DNA from: Amia ocellicauda
Taxonomy: Eukaryota > Chordata > Actinopteri > Amiiformes > Amiidae
Length of the DNA stretch: 64,000 bases
Direction: 5' to 3'
NCBI RefSeq assembly: GCF_036373705.1
Contig: NC_089850.1
Span: forward strand, 25,922,733-25,986,732
Shown: positions 1 to 12,960 of the stretch, one piece after another
How positions within the stretch are numbered: position 1 is the stretch's first letter
How the letters are laid out: every line of letters starts with the position of its first letter
Notes under the pieces: generated by a model
Seen by the model: the letters and a program-made list of their open reading frames with translations, nothing else
The model's database searches: none
What the model was told of the DNA's origin: nothing
Position numbers and translations under genes: made by a program

Positions 1-300
1 AAAGGAGGAAATAAGCTTCAGAAAACATAGATTAATAACAAACAAACAAAACTTTATTATGGGAACTGAAAAACAATGTCTAAATCATACACAGGATATG
101 CCAAATTGTACTGACCTAGTACTGTAAGGCAGTGCTCAAATGTTTTACTTGATAAGACACTGAAAAACAATACTTTAGTTCAAAATTCAAATATTTTATT
201 AATTTAGTATGACATATTTGACACTAAGCCCCAGATACACATCAGCAGTAAGAAACTTTGATTGATACATCTTTCCAGATTGCACTTCAGTTATATGACA

Positions 301-2123
301 TAGAGCCCGACCGATACAGGTTTTTTGGGTCCGATTCCAATACCGATAATTGGAAAGCTAAATCTGCCAATATTTACTTTTTTTGTTAGCATGCAAGACA
401 GACATTTTCTATCATGGATCCCTCAAAGCTCTCCCTGTCAGAGAGAAATTGTGTCAAATATGCACTAAAGGCAGAATTTTTACATTTTACATAATAAACT
501 TCACATTATACACACCCAAGGTTTGACGAGCCATCGCAACCCAAAGCCTGTTGATGGTCCAAACCCTCCAACCCCGATGGCCAGCGAGAGGCCTCCTCCA
601 GAGGGAAGAGCACAGCCAGCAGCACCGATAAAGAACTTTCTGATCTCCTTGCTGCTGTAATAACTATACTGCCTGGAGGGGAGGCAACCATTAGGCCTGG
701 GCCCTAAGCCATGGACACCCAGAGATTCATTTTCTCCTACATGCCATCCATAGGAGTTTTTTGTTTTTCTCTCCTCCGTGCCTAAATGGTTTATTTACTT
801 AAATGTTCACTCACTTTATTCTAGATCATGTAAAATGTTTACAGGTCTATATTTGATTTTATTGTATTTTTGTTTTTTATTTTGCTATACGTTTGTTGTA
901 CGTTTACCAGTCTGTAAAGCGCTCTGTGGCTACCCTGCGAAGGGCGCTATACAAATAAAAATTGATTGATTGATTGATTGCTTAATTTTCAACTAACCAC
1001 AAATCAAACATTGTTAAAATAAATTAAATAAAGTAGAAGAAGGTAGAATAAAGGAAAAATATAAAAATATGCATGTTCTTAATACAAAGACCAAGGTATA
1101 TAAGCAATTTGACACACAAATAGAATTTGCATGTTCTATACATTAGAGCAAATAATATGATAGTGTTAAGTGCTGGTTTAGCTGATCTTAGCATTTTACA
1201 CGCGTCAGGTTCTCTCAGGTTCCCAAGTCCTCCTCAGTGCTCAATACAGCCGATCCAACAAGGACAGGATACAGTGCAGGCAGCTCAGCTGCATTTGTTT
1301 TTAAAAATGCCATCGAAAGTGTAACATTTAATATGCATGTTAAACGTATTGCAATATGAATTATAGCCAAAACACGATGTAGGATTTGAAATAGTTTTAT
1401 AAATATAACATATAGTTTCAGTTTTATCCAACATTGTCTAAGAGATGCGTTTTTCACTTATTTTCTTTAGATGTTTTAAGGTGATCTGAGCTTGCTTGTC
1501 ATTTGGAGACATATTTTTTTGCTGATATCCAGTCAACATCTTCAGCGAACATTTACACTTTTTCTATATTTTTATTCCTATTGTGAAAAGCAATTAAATT
1601 AACTTTTCTGTAAAAATGTGCCTCTATGTCATAGTATATAGTAATTTTCCATCAGGACGAAAATAAACAATAATCAAATCAATGGATACTTAAATGCAGC
1701 GCAGCTTTGAAAAATACTTTCTATTGGTTATGAGGGTTTTAGTAAAACACATGTTTATTGGTTTATGAGCCCTGTGTTTCTCAATGGGTGTGCGTTTGTT
1801 TCACCACGGCACTCAGTACTGTGCGTGGCGCCACTGTGCTGAGAGTCACTGTGGACTCAGAAGCTTCCAGTAGAAACAAAAACACCATAACTATGTTAAA
1901 AAATAATGGAAAATAATTATAATAACGACTGTAAAACTAAATAAACATGTATTTATTTATTTTCTGAAGTGTGACAAAGGGTTTAATGGTAATTTGAAAA
2001 AAATATTTAGCGAATAGTTTGAGAAAATGCGTCGGTGCATTATCTGTGGAATATGTGCCGATACATATATTTCTATAATATCAGCCAATAATACCAGTGC
2101 TCTGATATATCGGTTGGGCCCTA
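301..2123. mobile_element. hAT-type non-autonomous DNA transposon, with a nested LINE fragment
   Basis: The left end TAGAGCCCGACCGATA and the reverse complement of the right end (TAGGGCCCAACCGATA) form 16-bp terminal inverted repeats with two mismatches. The flanks ATATGACA (293-300) and ATATTACA (2124-2131) look like an 8-bp target duplication with one mismatch. An 8-bp duplication and TAG(A/G)G-like ends fit the hAT superfamily. No transposase reading frame was recognised inside. About 500-985 is an unrelated LINE tail, so the element served as an insertion target. The age is not known; the mismatches in the TIRs and duplication suggest it is old. Confidence 0.7.
500..985 (+). mobile_element. 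LINE 3' end fragment with a (TTGA)n tail, inside the hAT element
   Basis: The segment ends in 'gcgctctgtggctaccctg', 'gggcgctatacaaat' and then tandem ATTG units at about 960-982. This is the typical 3' end layout of fish LINEs of the L2/CR1/Rex group, which end in short tandem repeats rather than poly(A). No reverse transcriptase region remains, so it is a heavily 5'-truncated copy. The 5' boundary is approximate. Confidence 0.5.
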
Positions 2124-2380
2124 ATATTACATCACCAACCCACATAGTAATTTAGGTACTGCAACAATAAGAAATCAGCATATCATGTTTTAAGGAATAT
2201 AATTAATTAATTAATGGAAATAAAGACAAACCCACCTGGCTGCCTGGTAGGCCTACTTGGCTTTACAGGGCTATCCATAACAACTGATCTCAAACAATAC
2301 TGGATAATTTGCAACTTTTCAAATGAGACAAAATAAACACATTTTTAACATTGTTAGGCCTCTATCTAGATGATCTAGAG

Positions 2381-2695
2381 CAGGGGATCCCAATGTCTGG
2401 TGATGGAGGGCCAATTTCTGGAGGTTGCATGAAATGGGGGGCCGCAGTAGAAACTGAACCACCGATGAAAACTAAATATGTCCCAAATCATACATTTTTA
2501 TTTCCTATACATTTATGTTAGGGAACATTTATGAACTTTGTTGTTTTATTATATTCTACCAAATTACATGTGCAATTTGTAACAGATTTTTTTTTAGGTT
2601 TATTAAAGGTTCAGAAAAGGGGTGGTTGAAGGTTGGCTTTGAGGGGCTGCATCCATCATTGAGGGCTGCATTGGGCTGCACTTTGGGAACCCCTG
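2381..2695. mobile_element. 315-bp hAT MITE with a perfect 8-bp target duplication
   Basis: The left end CAGGGGATCCCAATGT and the reverse complement of the right end (CAGGGGTTCCCAAAGT) are inverted repeats. ATCTAGAG occurs immediately on both sides (2373-2380 and 2696-2703), an exact 8-bp target site duplication. CAGGGGTTCCCAAA-like termini are characteristic of hAT (Charlie/Tip100-like) elements. It contains no coding capacity, so it is a miniature non-autonomous copy. Confidence 0.85.
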
Positions 2696-3036
2696 ATCTA
2701 GAGGGTTCACTGTCATTCTTTTTAAGGCAAATAACCTAGTTCATGCCTGCCTAATTATGTGACCGTCTTCACTGATGGCTGATTTAAATCAAGTTGATTT
2801 TTATACAAAACAAATAGCTCAGCCTAGGCCTATTTCATAAACCTTTGAATAAAACACAAAACATATTGTCTACTCATAAAACACTTTAATACAGGCAAGT
2901 TACAATTCAACACTAAATCTGCATATTCCTGTTTGTACAATTATGTCACTGTTCTATCTAATTAACTACTTCCTACACTGTTGTTTTTTTTTTCTTTATT
3001 TCAGTTCATGGATATAATTATTTATTTAGTTATGTA

Positions 3037-4146
<1,110 letters not shown>

Positions 4147-4148
4147 TA

Positions 4149-5229
4149 AATTGACCTCATTAGCCAATTTCATTACAATTGCAATCAAACTTCATGGTTT
4201 AATACATTTTAATCTAAAAAATCATTTCATTACACTTAAATATTTGTAATTTTATTTAATGTTGTTTCTCCTAAAAATACATTAGAATTCTTTATTGACT
4301 AAATTACACTGAACTGACTGAACTTGTATGGGATCTTGATGAAGCACATTTATATGCATGTACACTATTTGGGGGTGGGGTATAACTTCAGTCAGATTCA
4401 TTTATTTTGGATTTAAACAAAATCAGATTTATACACATTTTAAAAATGAACAAAAATGGCAACCCTGACCTACACTGTGCTTACCCTACTAAAAGCAGAA
4501 TAATTATACAGGAAAAATTGTTTGTTAGTAACCAGATTCACACTGCCAGTAACAACAATGCCCAGCAGAGAATGAGCTCCAGCCTAGAAAGTAAATATCT
4601 GCCAACCAGGAGATCAGCACAAAAATGACAGGCCTGTATCCAAAAGCAGCTAAACACCTAACATCTTCTTCACGTGTCACACATTGTCTTATTGCTGTTG
4701 TTTATTAACCCATAAGGCTCAGTTCTGTAACTTTGTAAAATGTACAATGAATGAAAGTCACAAGCTGCATACACAGGCTGAAAGAATTGAAATAACAAGT
4801 ATATAGGATCCACAAGTAGGCCACACCATCTTAGAAGACTATAGCATGCAAGCCCATACTAGTCCAATATCCTTCTGAACACAGACTGAATAAATCATGG
4901 TATACAGATTTCATCTCCAGAGACCTGTTTCTCCTGGCACTAAGGCAACACTAACTCTGCATCAAGAGGGTTTGTACATTAAATAATGAAACTCCTAAGC
5001 TTCTCCCTCTGTCAAATACCTCCCGTCACAAGATTTCAGTGATTCCAGGTCAGGTGGTCACAAAAATGCATGGCCTGGAGCCAGGAAAAAATAAATTAAT
5101 AAAACCATAGAGAACAAGCAAAGTAGGCACATCCAACCGAGCTCATTTAATGTTTCACTAGCCAACTGTGGAAAACTTAACTTTAACACATGCATGTCTT
5201 CAGAGTAGAGGGGTTATTATCCAGGTACA
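4149..5229. other. No gene recognised
   Basis: AT-rich sequence with no recognisable exon, RNA gene or transposon end. Short open frames here have no family features and no splice or start context. Confidence 0.4.
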
Positions 5230-5960
5230 GCAGGTCCGCACTAGCTTGCTGGAGAGAGCCGTCGGTGTTTCGCATGTCAGCCTATGAGCTGTGAAACACC
5301 GCGGTCTGTGCGTGTACGTGTTTTAAAATATCACGATACATGTCAGATATCGTTATCTGTAGGGAGAAACATTGGTGTATTACATGGCTTAAATCCTCTA
5401 GGCCAGGGTCTCAAAAGCATTACAGTGAAGGACACTTGTTTGGCATCATTAAAACGGAACGCAATCTTAATGAATGTATTAATTGCATACGTGTACTAAT
5501 CACGTCCTCTTAAGTAGTACATATTTTGATTACTGAAAACCCCTAGGGAGCTACAGATTGTGGCAGTTTCCTTTACAACGACTCTGGAAACGCAATCTCG
5601 GGGGGAAAGACTTCATAAATAGGAAGCCAAACAATTCAATCGATCGGGTACAGCTGGTAAATGCGTTACACCAGCAAACAGCAAGGAGGAAAAGTTAGGT
5701 TTCTTTAGTGTAGTGTTATAACCAAAATCTGTCCTACCTTGCTGTGTGTTCTCCATTTCAGGACTACTGTCCCAGTGCACAGATCCAGTGTTTAATATTG
5801 TTCGTGCGGGTTTATTATTCCCCTCTCTCTCTCTCTCTCTCTCTCTCAGCTCCTGTCTGTCAGTCTCCGCGCTGCCCGGGTGGGCGGGGCTACAGCTCCA
5901 CTGTCACGCAACTCTCTGTTGCGAATCCACGCTTTTGTGCGCCTGAGCACAGAGATGTGC
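5230..5960. promoter_or_regulatory. Candidate CpG-enriched patch (possible promoter)
   Basis: CpG dinucleotides are noticeably denser here than in the AT-rich surroundings, for example 'caccgcggtctgtgcgtgta' near 5297 and 'cgctgcccgggtgggcgggg' near 5870. A GGGCGGGG box fits an Sp1-type GC box. A (CT)n run lies at about 5821-5848. On the - strand an ATG in fair context (5756-5754) is followed by a GTAGGA donor-like site near 5738, which could be a tiny first coding exon, but no downstream exon was found to support it. This is a suggestion only. Confidence 0.25.
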
Positions 5961-6831
5961 ACTAAAACTGTTTCACATCCTCGCCATACTCCTTTTAATG
6001 TTGATTTTACCATGCTGGGGAGGTATTTATCCAGCAGTGTACCAGCAAAGCCTTGTGATTTTCACGATTTTTAATAATATTTAAAGTTAAGATATATCTA
6101 TAACTTCAATATTATTAAAAAAGTATAATATAGTATATTATAACTAGTATAGTATAGTGTAGAATAACTAGCAATTCTAGCAGTTTCGCAACTTCTAACT
6201 GGTTAGCATTTCCATTACATTTTGTACTACAACAAAAAAATAGGAGGAGTAAGACTTTTCAAAGACAAGAATAATCACATTTTTGCGCATAATAAGGCGC
6301 CCTGCCCATGCATGTAAGGTGCAGTGCTGTTTTCTAGAAGAAAAAATATAATTGTAGCTTGAAGATTAATCAATGGTACTCAACGCTAGAATGCAGTATT
6401 GATTTATCAGCAGTTGCTTAAGACGTTATAAAATAAGGATTCATCGGATCTAATTTACCAAAATAATGAATCATTGAGAGACAAGATGTAAATTTAGGAA
6501 AATGCATTCCTCCTAAATACAGACTATTTAACTAATAGGTACTTATAACTGGTACTGGAATGAATAAAGCACCAGACCTACCACCAATAATTATTTACTG
6601 TGAAGTTAAAAATTTGAATGGGTATCATTTATAGTTCACAGATAATATGCAAGGCATTACTTTGTGTTGTTGATCTGTTAAATATATACATAGTGAGGGA
6701 AAAAAGTATTTGATCCCCTGCTGATTTTGTACGTTTGCCCACTGACAAAGAAATGATCAGTCTATAATTGCATTTCAAAAATGTTATAAATTGATTTGCA
6801 TGTTAATGAGGGAAATAAGTATTTGATCCTC

Positions 6832-6926
6832 AGGTGTCTTTTATACAGGTAACTGGCTGAGATTAGGAGCACTCTCTTAAAGGGAGTGCTCCTAATCTCA
6901 GCTCGTTACCTGTATAAAAGACACCT
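6832..6926. repeat. Near-perfect 95-nt inverted repeat 5' of the transposase
   Basis: The arm 'aggtgtcttttatacaggta' is mirrored by 'tacctgtataaaagacacct', and the inner arms 'gattaggagcactct' and 'gagtgctcctaatct' continue the stem almost to the centre. The same hairpin occurs in the sister copies at 16843-16937 and 25651-25744, so it is a family feature and not a chance palindrome. Confidence 0.85.
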
Positions 6927-6969
6927 GTCCACAGAAGCAATCAATCAATCAGATTCCAAACTCTCCACC

Positions 6970-7903
6970 ATGGCCAAGACCAAAGAGCTGTCCAAGGATG
7001 TCAGGGACAAGATTGTAGACCTACACAAGGCTGGAATGGGCTACAAGACCATCGCCAAGCAGCTTGGTGAGAAGGTGACAACAGTTGGTGCGATTATTCA
7101 CAAATGGAAGAAACAAAATAACTGTCAGTCTCCCTCGATCTGGGGCTCCATGCAAGATCTCACCTCGTGAAGTTTCAATGATCATGAGAACGGTGAGGAA
7201 TCAGCCCAGAACTACACAGGAGGATCTTGTTAATGAGTCATAGTCACCAAGAAAACAATTGGTAACACACTACACCGTGAAGGACTGAAATCCTGCAGAG
7301 CCCGCAAGGTCCCCCTGCTCAAGAAAGCACATGTACAGGCCCGTCTGAAGTTTGCCAATGAACATCTGAATGATTCAGAGGAGAACTGGGTGAAAGTGTT
7401 GTGGTCAGATGAGACCAAAATCGAGCTCTTTGGCATCAACTCAACTCGCTGTGTTTGGAGGAGGAGGAATGACCCCAAGAACACCATCCCCACCGTCAAA
7501 CATGGAGGTGGAAACATTATGGACGGGGCCATGTACCGTCAAATCTTGGGTGAGAACCTCCTTCCCTCAGCCAGGGCATTGAAAATGGGTCGTGGATGGG
7601 TATTCTAGCATGACAATGACCCAAAACACACAGCCAAGGCAACAAAGGAGTGGCTCAACAAGAAGCACATTAAGGTCCTAGAGTGGCCTAGCCAGTCTCC
7701 ACACCTTAATCCCATAGAAAATCTGTGGAGGGAGCTGAAGGTTCGAGTTGCCAAACATCAGCCTCGAAACTTTAATGACTTGGAGAGGATCTGCAAAGAG
7801 GAGTGGGACAAAATCCCTCCTGAGATGTGTGCAAACCTGGTGGCCAACTACAAGAAACGTCTGACCTCTGTGATTCAACAAGGGTTTTGCCACCAAGTAC
7901 TAA
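6970..7903 (+). pseudogene. Tc1 transposase, frameshifted (copy 1)
   Basis: The start [14 protein letters not shown] at 6970 begins a paired helix-turn-helix DNA-binding domain. The frame breaks after WKK near 7110. Downstream blocks include [20 protein letters not shown] (first catalytic Asp, near 7410), [20 protein letters not shown] (near 7455), [16 protein letters not shown] (second Asp, near 7610) and LNPIENLW (catalytic Glu, near 7715). The frame ends at TAA 7901-7903. Lesions include the early frameshift, a deletion just after GGGNI near 7518 that removes the LWGCFS segment, a TAG in place of the expected Gln at 7606-7608, and His replacing Asp in SPDLN. The element is dead. Confidence 0.85.
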
Positions 7904-8110
7904 GTCGAAGGGGTCAAATACTTATTACCCTCATTAACATGCAAATCAATGTATAACTTTTTCGAAATGTGTTTTTCTGGATTTTTTTGTTGTTATTCTG
8001 TCTCTCACTGTTAAAATACACCTACTATTAAAATTGTAGACTGATAATTTCTATGTCAGTGGGCAAACGTACAAAATCAGCAGGGGATCAAATACTTTTT
8101 TCCCTCACTG

Positions 8111-11100
8111 TATATAATGCATTGTAAAATAGCTCAGCCCAGGGAATCTCTTGCATTATTTTATGACTAAGTGTTCTTACATTTTCCAAACGTAGCCTGC
8201 TTTTCTTAATTAAATTTTTTCTTCTATGATCGTAAAGTTTAAATTGGTATTACAGGGCACTGTATATTTGCAAACAGGCTAATGTTTTCCACTTTGGATT
8301 TTGAAGTATTTTTGTATTTTCCAGAGCAATTTCTGCAGAAACTACAAGAAAAGGAAATAAACATATATATTCATTTTATCAATAAGACCACATCAAGCAT
8401 ATGAAGTCTGGACTCTTCATTGTACAGACAGAATAATTGAATAGTTTATTTGGCAACTACATCATGATCATGTCTTTTTTAGTACATTTTATTCTTTAAA
8501 GTATTATGTTAATTGAAATTAAGTTCTAATTATATTAAAGCTTATTAAATGTACTATTTGTAAAAAATAACAACAGCAACAACAACAACAACAACAACAA
8601 TGTATTCATTTTTCCTTAGATATACAAATACACACACAGACTGAATGGCCAAGCTCTGTGCAATGAACAGCTTTTACAGAATAGAGAAGTGCCAGAAGTG
8701 AACTGCAAAAAACGAGTTCCCCAACTTCTCCTTTTGCATAAAGGCTTCTACTAGATTTGATTACATTTTGCATAAATGAAACAAGTTACTCAGAAAACAA
8801 TAGGGCTTTATCAAATTATTTAATTTCAAGATGGTATGATCCACATGCATATATTGCTACACAATTACACTGTTATTTCTATAGCTTCTGAAGCAGTTGT
8901 TCGGTTTTGTGAAATGTAACAGTGCCCTCTACTGCTCCACTTGTCTGTGTGTGATACTTTTAGTTTTGGGAAATACATGACAGTGGCCTAGTTTAAGCCC
9001 CCGCACACCCGGCACTCCTCACCACCTCTAACAGGACAACTCAGATTGGAAGATTATCTCTCAATTGTCATTGGTTTTGAATGTCGTGGTGATTTCTTTA
9101 TTCTAAATCTAAATGTGTCAAAATAAGCTACAAAATATTGCATATAGGTCTAGTGAAAAGGGGAATTATGCATTGTATTTTCAGATTGAATACCTGCAAA
9201 CCAAATTAATCTGGAGAGCATACAAAATAAAATTCTAGGTCAGAGGTTGTAAGGTAAGAATTTCCAGATATTTTAAAATCACAGAACAAGCAAGCTTGAT
9301 AAATTGCAAATGTCAATTACTTGTTGATATTAATTAATCTGTTTAACAAAGTAAATTGGTTTGTAATTCATTTAGGTTTTACTTGCAGGTATATTACACC
9401 ACCTTATAGTTTTACCTTAAAATGTAAAAGCCATGAAGATTACATCTTGGAATAACAAAAGATCCCTGAAGGGGGTGCTGTTTCTGTGCCTCTTGGCCCA
9501 TCCGACATACTATCAATTAAGAATAATCCGATGTTTATGTTGACGTTTATTATAAATAAACTCACTAAAACGGACCTCTGCTGCCTCCAGTTTATAATTA
9601 AAATAAATAAATAAACACAGTATATAAACATACTGTAAGGGCTGTCTGCACAAACAGCCAGGGAAGTGGAGGACTCCGGTGCGGGAAGAGACAGGTGGAA
9701 CAATCTGGGTCAAAGAGCACTTGAAGTGCTATGTTATACCTGCTAAACCATTTGGGATTATACTTTGATATATAATGGCTTAACTCTGTATTACATTTTT
9801 TGTAAAGTTACTTCACTTGTAATGTCTTTATATATCACACCAGTTATGACAGCAACAGGGTTATCCAGTGCTAAAACTATTCAAAACATATTTGCACTCC
9901 ACTATGACAGAAGAAAGACTTTATGGGCCGGGCGCACTGGACCTCACACTAATGTCTGTTGATGTTATTCGTTAATTCGGGCGTCACAACAGGAGACTTG
10001 CATTCACATAGAAACTCCTAAACAGTTTATTTCCAATGAAGATGCATATTTCTATCAGGTGCACAAATCGAAAATTGTGCATCCTCACCTGTTTCAATTA
10101 CAGAGCTCCACCAAAATAGATCTCTTTGATTGACAAGTGTCTAGATTGCCTGCATAATGTCAAGTGATGTGTGATTTCTGTGATATGTGAATTATGTGGT
10201 TTATATGATAGTGATATCTGTTTGTTAAGCAAATACATGAGTCGAAATCTGCCTGATTTCATGGATTTCATGGAGATTTTGAGCTAAGTTTTATGACTCA
10301 AAAATGACTCAGAATTGCACATTTCAGGTATTTAATTTTAAAGAAATGGTGGGGGAGGACCCCCAGACGCCCCGCCGTGAATTCCCGTTTACACCACTGA
10401 ATATCAGATATGGTCAAAGTGGAGGGATGTGGGAATGGACCTTACTTGTGAGGGTTATGGCCTGGGGATAGAAACTGTGCAGGTGGCGGCTAGTCTTAGT
10501 ATATTACTAATTACTTCAACAACAACAAACCTAGACAAATTATGATTACTACATGTTAGTAGTATATTAGAAAGTGATATATCACAAGATTCCTTATGGG
10601 TTACAGCAGTAGTACAAGGCTACTGCATGTCAGTAATGTTTCTGCGCTGATCTATAATGATTTGGCTGCTCTAACTTATTTTAACATGCAGGTGTCGTCA
10701 CTAGTGCACACTGCGTTGGATGCGGCCTCGAGTAATGTGCGATACAATTGGCTGGAAAGCCTCATTTCACCATCACTAGTCACAATCAATGGTCGGTCGA
10801 TCAGGCGTACAAGAAAGCAGAGGGCAATCCAGAGATCAGAAACAAGGAGAACTAGCAAGGGTCAGGAACACAGGTATTCAGTAGAAAAGTATCATGCTCA
10901 GTAATGCTGCTGGACACAAATAAGACTTAGCATTGAGCAAGGAACAGGGGGTTAAATACAGAGCAGAGGGAAGCAGGGGACAGGAATGTGTAGAGCTGGT
11001 CCAATGGGAGAAGAGTGTTGATGGTGCAAGTTCACATTATGCTTAGGAATGTAAATTGGATAACTGCAGGTGGTGCTGGGGAATGTGAGAGACAGAATTC

Positions 11101-12384
11101 GGGTGGTGATGACATCTGGTGGTGAACAGGGAAGTGTGGCGCTCAGATGTAACACATACTAGACACATTAAGTTTGTAGAGCAGCATAATGAAGGAAGAG
11201 ACTATTTTGACATGGTCCTGGAGTTACAAATTGAAGGTAATTTGCATTATACTGCCCTTCACTGTAACAATTTTATTTCAGAAAAGCCTTTCCAACATTG
11301 AAAAGGTACAAAATGCAGTGAAAGTTAAAAAATACATTTTAATGGCCCCGTGTATTTTGTTTTCATATTCGTTTAGCTATTTGTAACACTTCACAAAAAG
11401 TACAATACGGACATAAATAAATACATGTAAATGTAAGATGTCAGCGATTTGTCAGGGAATTTTGGTGTGGTTATGGTGCTACAGAAATAGAAGTGGAAGG
11501 GAAAACTGATCAGGGCATGGGAGAGAGTCCTACTGAAGAAAAAGGTGAAGAAAACCTTTGTTTCTTTGTCATATTAAAGCCAGTACATACACAGTTTCAG
11601 CACTCTTACTTTTGCAGAAAGTCTGTTTTCAGGCTTAAAAATAAACAAAGTAATGATATAGAATTGTTCTCAGTTCCATTTAATTACACTTTTGCTTATT
11701 TTTTAAAAGTAAATCATATTATTCAAATTAAACATGATACAGGCATTCCCAGCTAACACACTGTGTTGTCACAACATTTCAGAAAATCTGTAAAGTTGTG
11801 CTTTGGTTGTGGCAGACATAAAGTTGCAATGTCTGTACAACATTTTGTTGACAATGTTGTAGTATTGTTACACAAATGTTCGAACCTTTAGTTGTATTTA
11901 CCTTTTTTAAATTATGGCACTAGCAGTGGATGTTTAATACACTACATGAATACTAGCATGTTACATCAATTTCACATCCTTCTAATGAGTGTTTTCCACA
12001 GCTTTATTAGCATTCCAGTGAAATCAGGCCTACTGTGTGATTGACTTTTTCTTTGTTAATAGTTTCAGCATTCATCGTCAAAACACCTTGTTGCTGTGAA
12101 TGCTTCATCCCCTTCTTAAACCCACAAGTTCATAAATACAGGAAGGAATACAACAAACCCCAAATAAATAAATAATAAAATAAATAAAATGTGGGATTCC
12201 TGATACATTCTCATAATAATAATAATAATAATGTAACGATTACATGAAATAGACTACTCTCATTACCACCAAACTCTTTACATTCTTTACCAAAATATAA
12301 CACACTTAGACATGTAACATGCATCAATAAGCACGAATACAACCTATTATATTAATATTGTATAACAATTAACACATTGCTGTG
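8111..12384. other. No gene recognised; contains a (CAA)n run and one arm of a local duplication
   Basis: I see no exon or transposon end that can be supported. A (CAA)n microsatellite lies at about 8566-8600. About 8388-8600 is similar to 17944-18123 (see the separate entry). A short GC-rich stretch with 'gggggaggacccccagacgc' occurs near 10350. Open frames of about 60-100 codons here lack family motifs. Confidence 0.4.
8388..8600 (+). repeat. Diverged duplicate of 17944-18123
   Basis: The identical core 'catatgaagtctggactc' is followed by matching phrases in the same order at both sites: 'agtttatttggcaa', 'attaattgaaatta' or a close variant, 'ttctaatta', and a CAA-rich end. The order and orientation are the same, with many substitutions and small indels. 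This is either an old local duplication or two copies of an unrecognised dispersed repeat. Confidence 0.55.
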
Positions 12385-12960
12385 ATTAGAGATGTAGAAA
12401 TATTTAAGATTTTTCCATATGCACAAAAACCTTATTTCTCTCAAATTTTGTGCACAGATTTGTTTACATTCCTATTAATGAGCATTTCTTCTTTGCCAAG
12501 ATAATCCATCCACCTGACAGGTGTGGCATATCAAGAAGTTGATTAAACAGCATGATCATTACACAGGTACACTGTGTGCTGGGTACAATACAAGGCCACT
12601 CTAAAATGTGCAGTTTTGTCAATAAAGTTTTGAGGGAGGGCCTGCTGACTTTCATTAATGTCCGCCATGTTGCCAAAGATTGAATGTTAATTTCTCTATC
12701 ATAAGCCACCTCCAATGTTGTTTTAGAGAATTTGGCAGTATATCCATCCGGCCTCACAACCACAGATCACATGTGCCATGCCAGCCCAGAACCCCGACAT
12801 CTGGCACAAACTGTCAGAAAGCGTCTCAGGGAAGCTCATCTGCGGCTCGTCGTCCTCGCCAGGGTCTTAACCTGATTGCAGCTCTGGTGGACATTCCTGC
12901 AGGCCAACTGCACGCTCCCTCAAAACTTGAACTAATCCATAGATTAAGGCCTAATGAATA
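12385..12960 (+). mobile_element. 5' half of another Tc1-like element
   Basis: This matches the known layout of a widespread fish Tc1-like family. After the TIR region it has 'gataatccatccacctgaca', 'aaggccactctaaaatgtgc' and then coding-like blocks translating to ISHLQCCFREFGS, PHNHRS and LRQAQ-type remnants (about 12690-12860). It lacks its outer left terminus, the catalytic half and the right TIR, so it is a truncated relic. The boundaries are approximate. Confidence 0.55.

Larger units (their letters stand above)
6691..8110 (+). mobile_element. Tc1/mariner element ('GTGAGGGAAAAAAG' family), copy 1
   Basis: Ends are (C/T)AGTGAGGGAAAAAAGTAT on the left and its complement on the right, with the next bases 'tgatcccctgctgattttgt' also mirrored at the right end. 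The right TA is present (8111-8112); the left duplication is degraded (CA). Two further copies of the family occur at 15773-17157 and 25194-25973, both in the opposite orientation. A 95-nt hairpin (6832-6926) lies between the left TIR and the transposase start. Confidence 0.9.
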
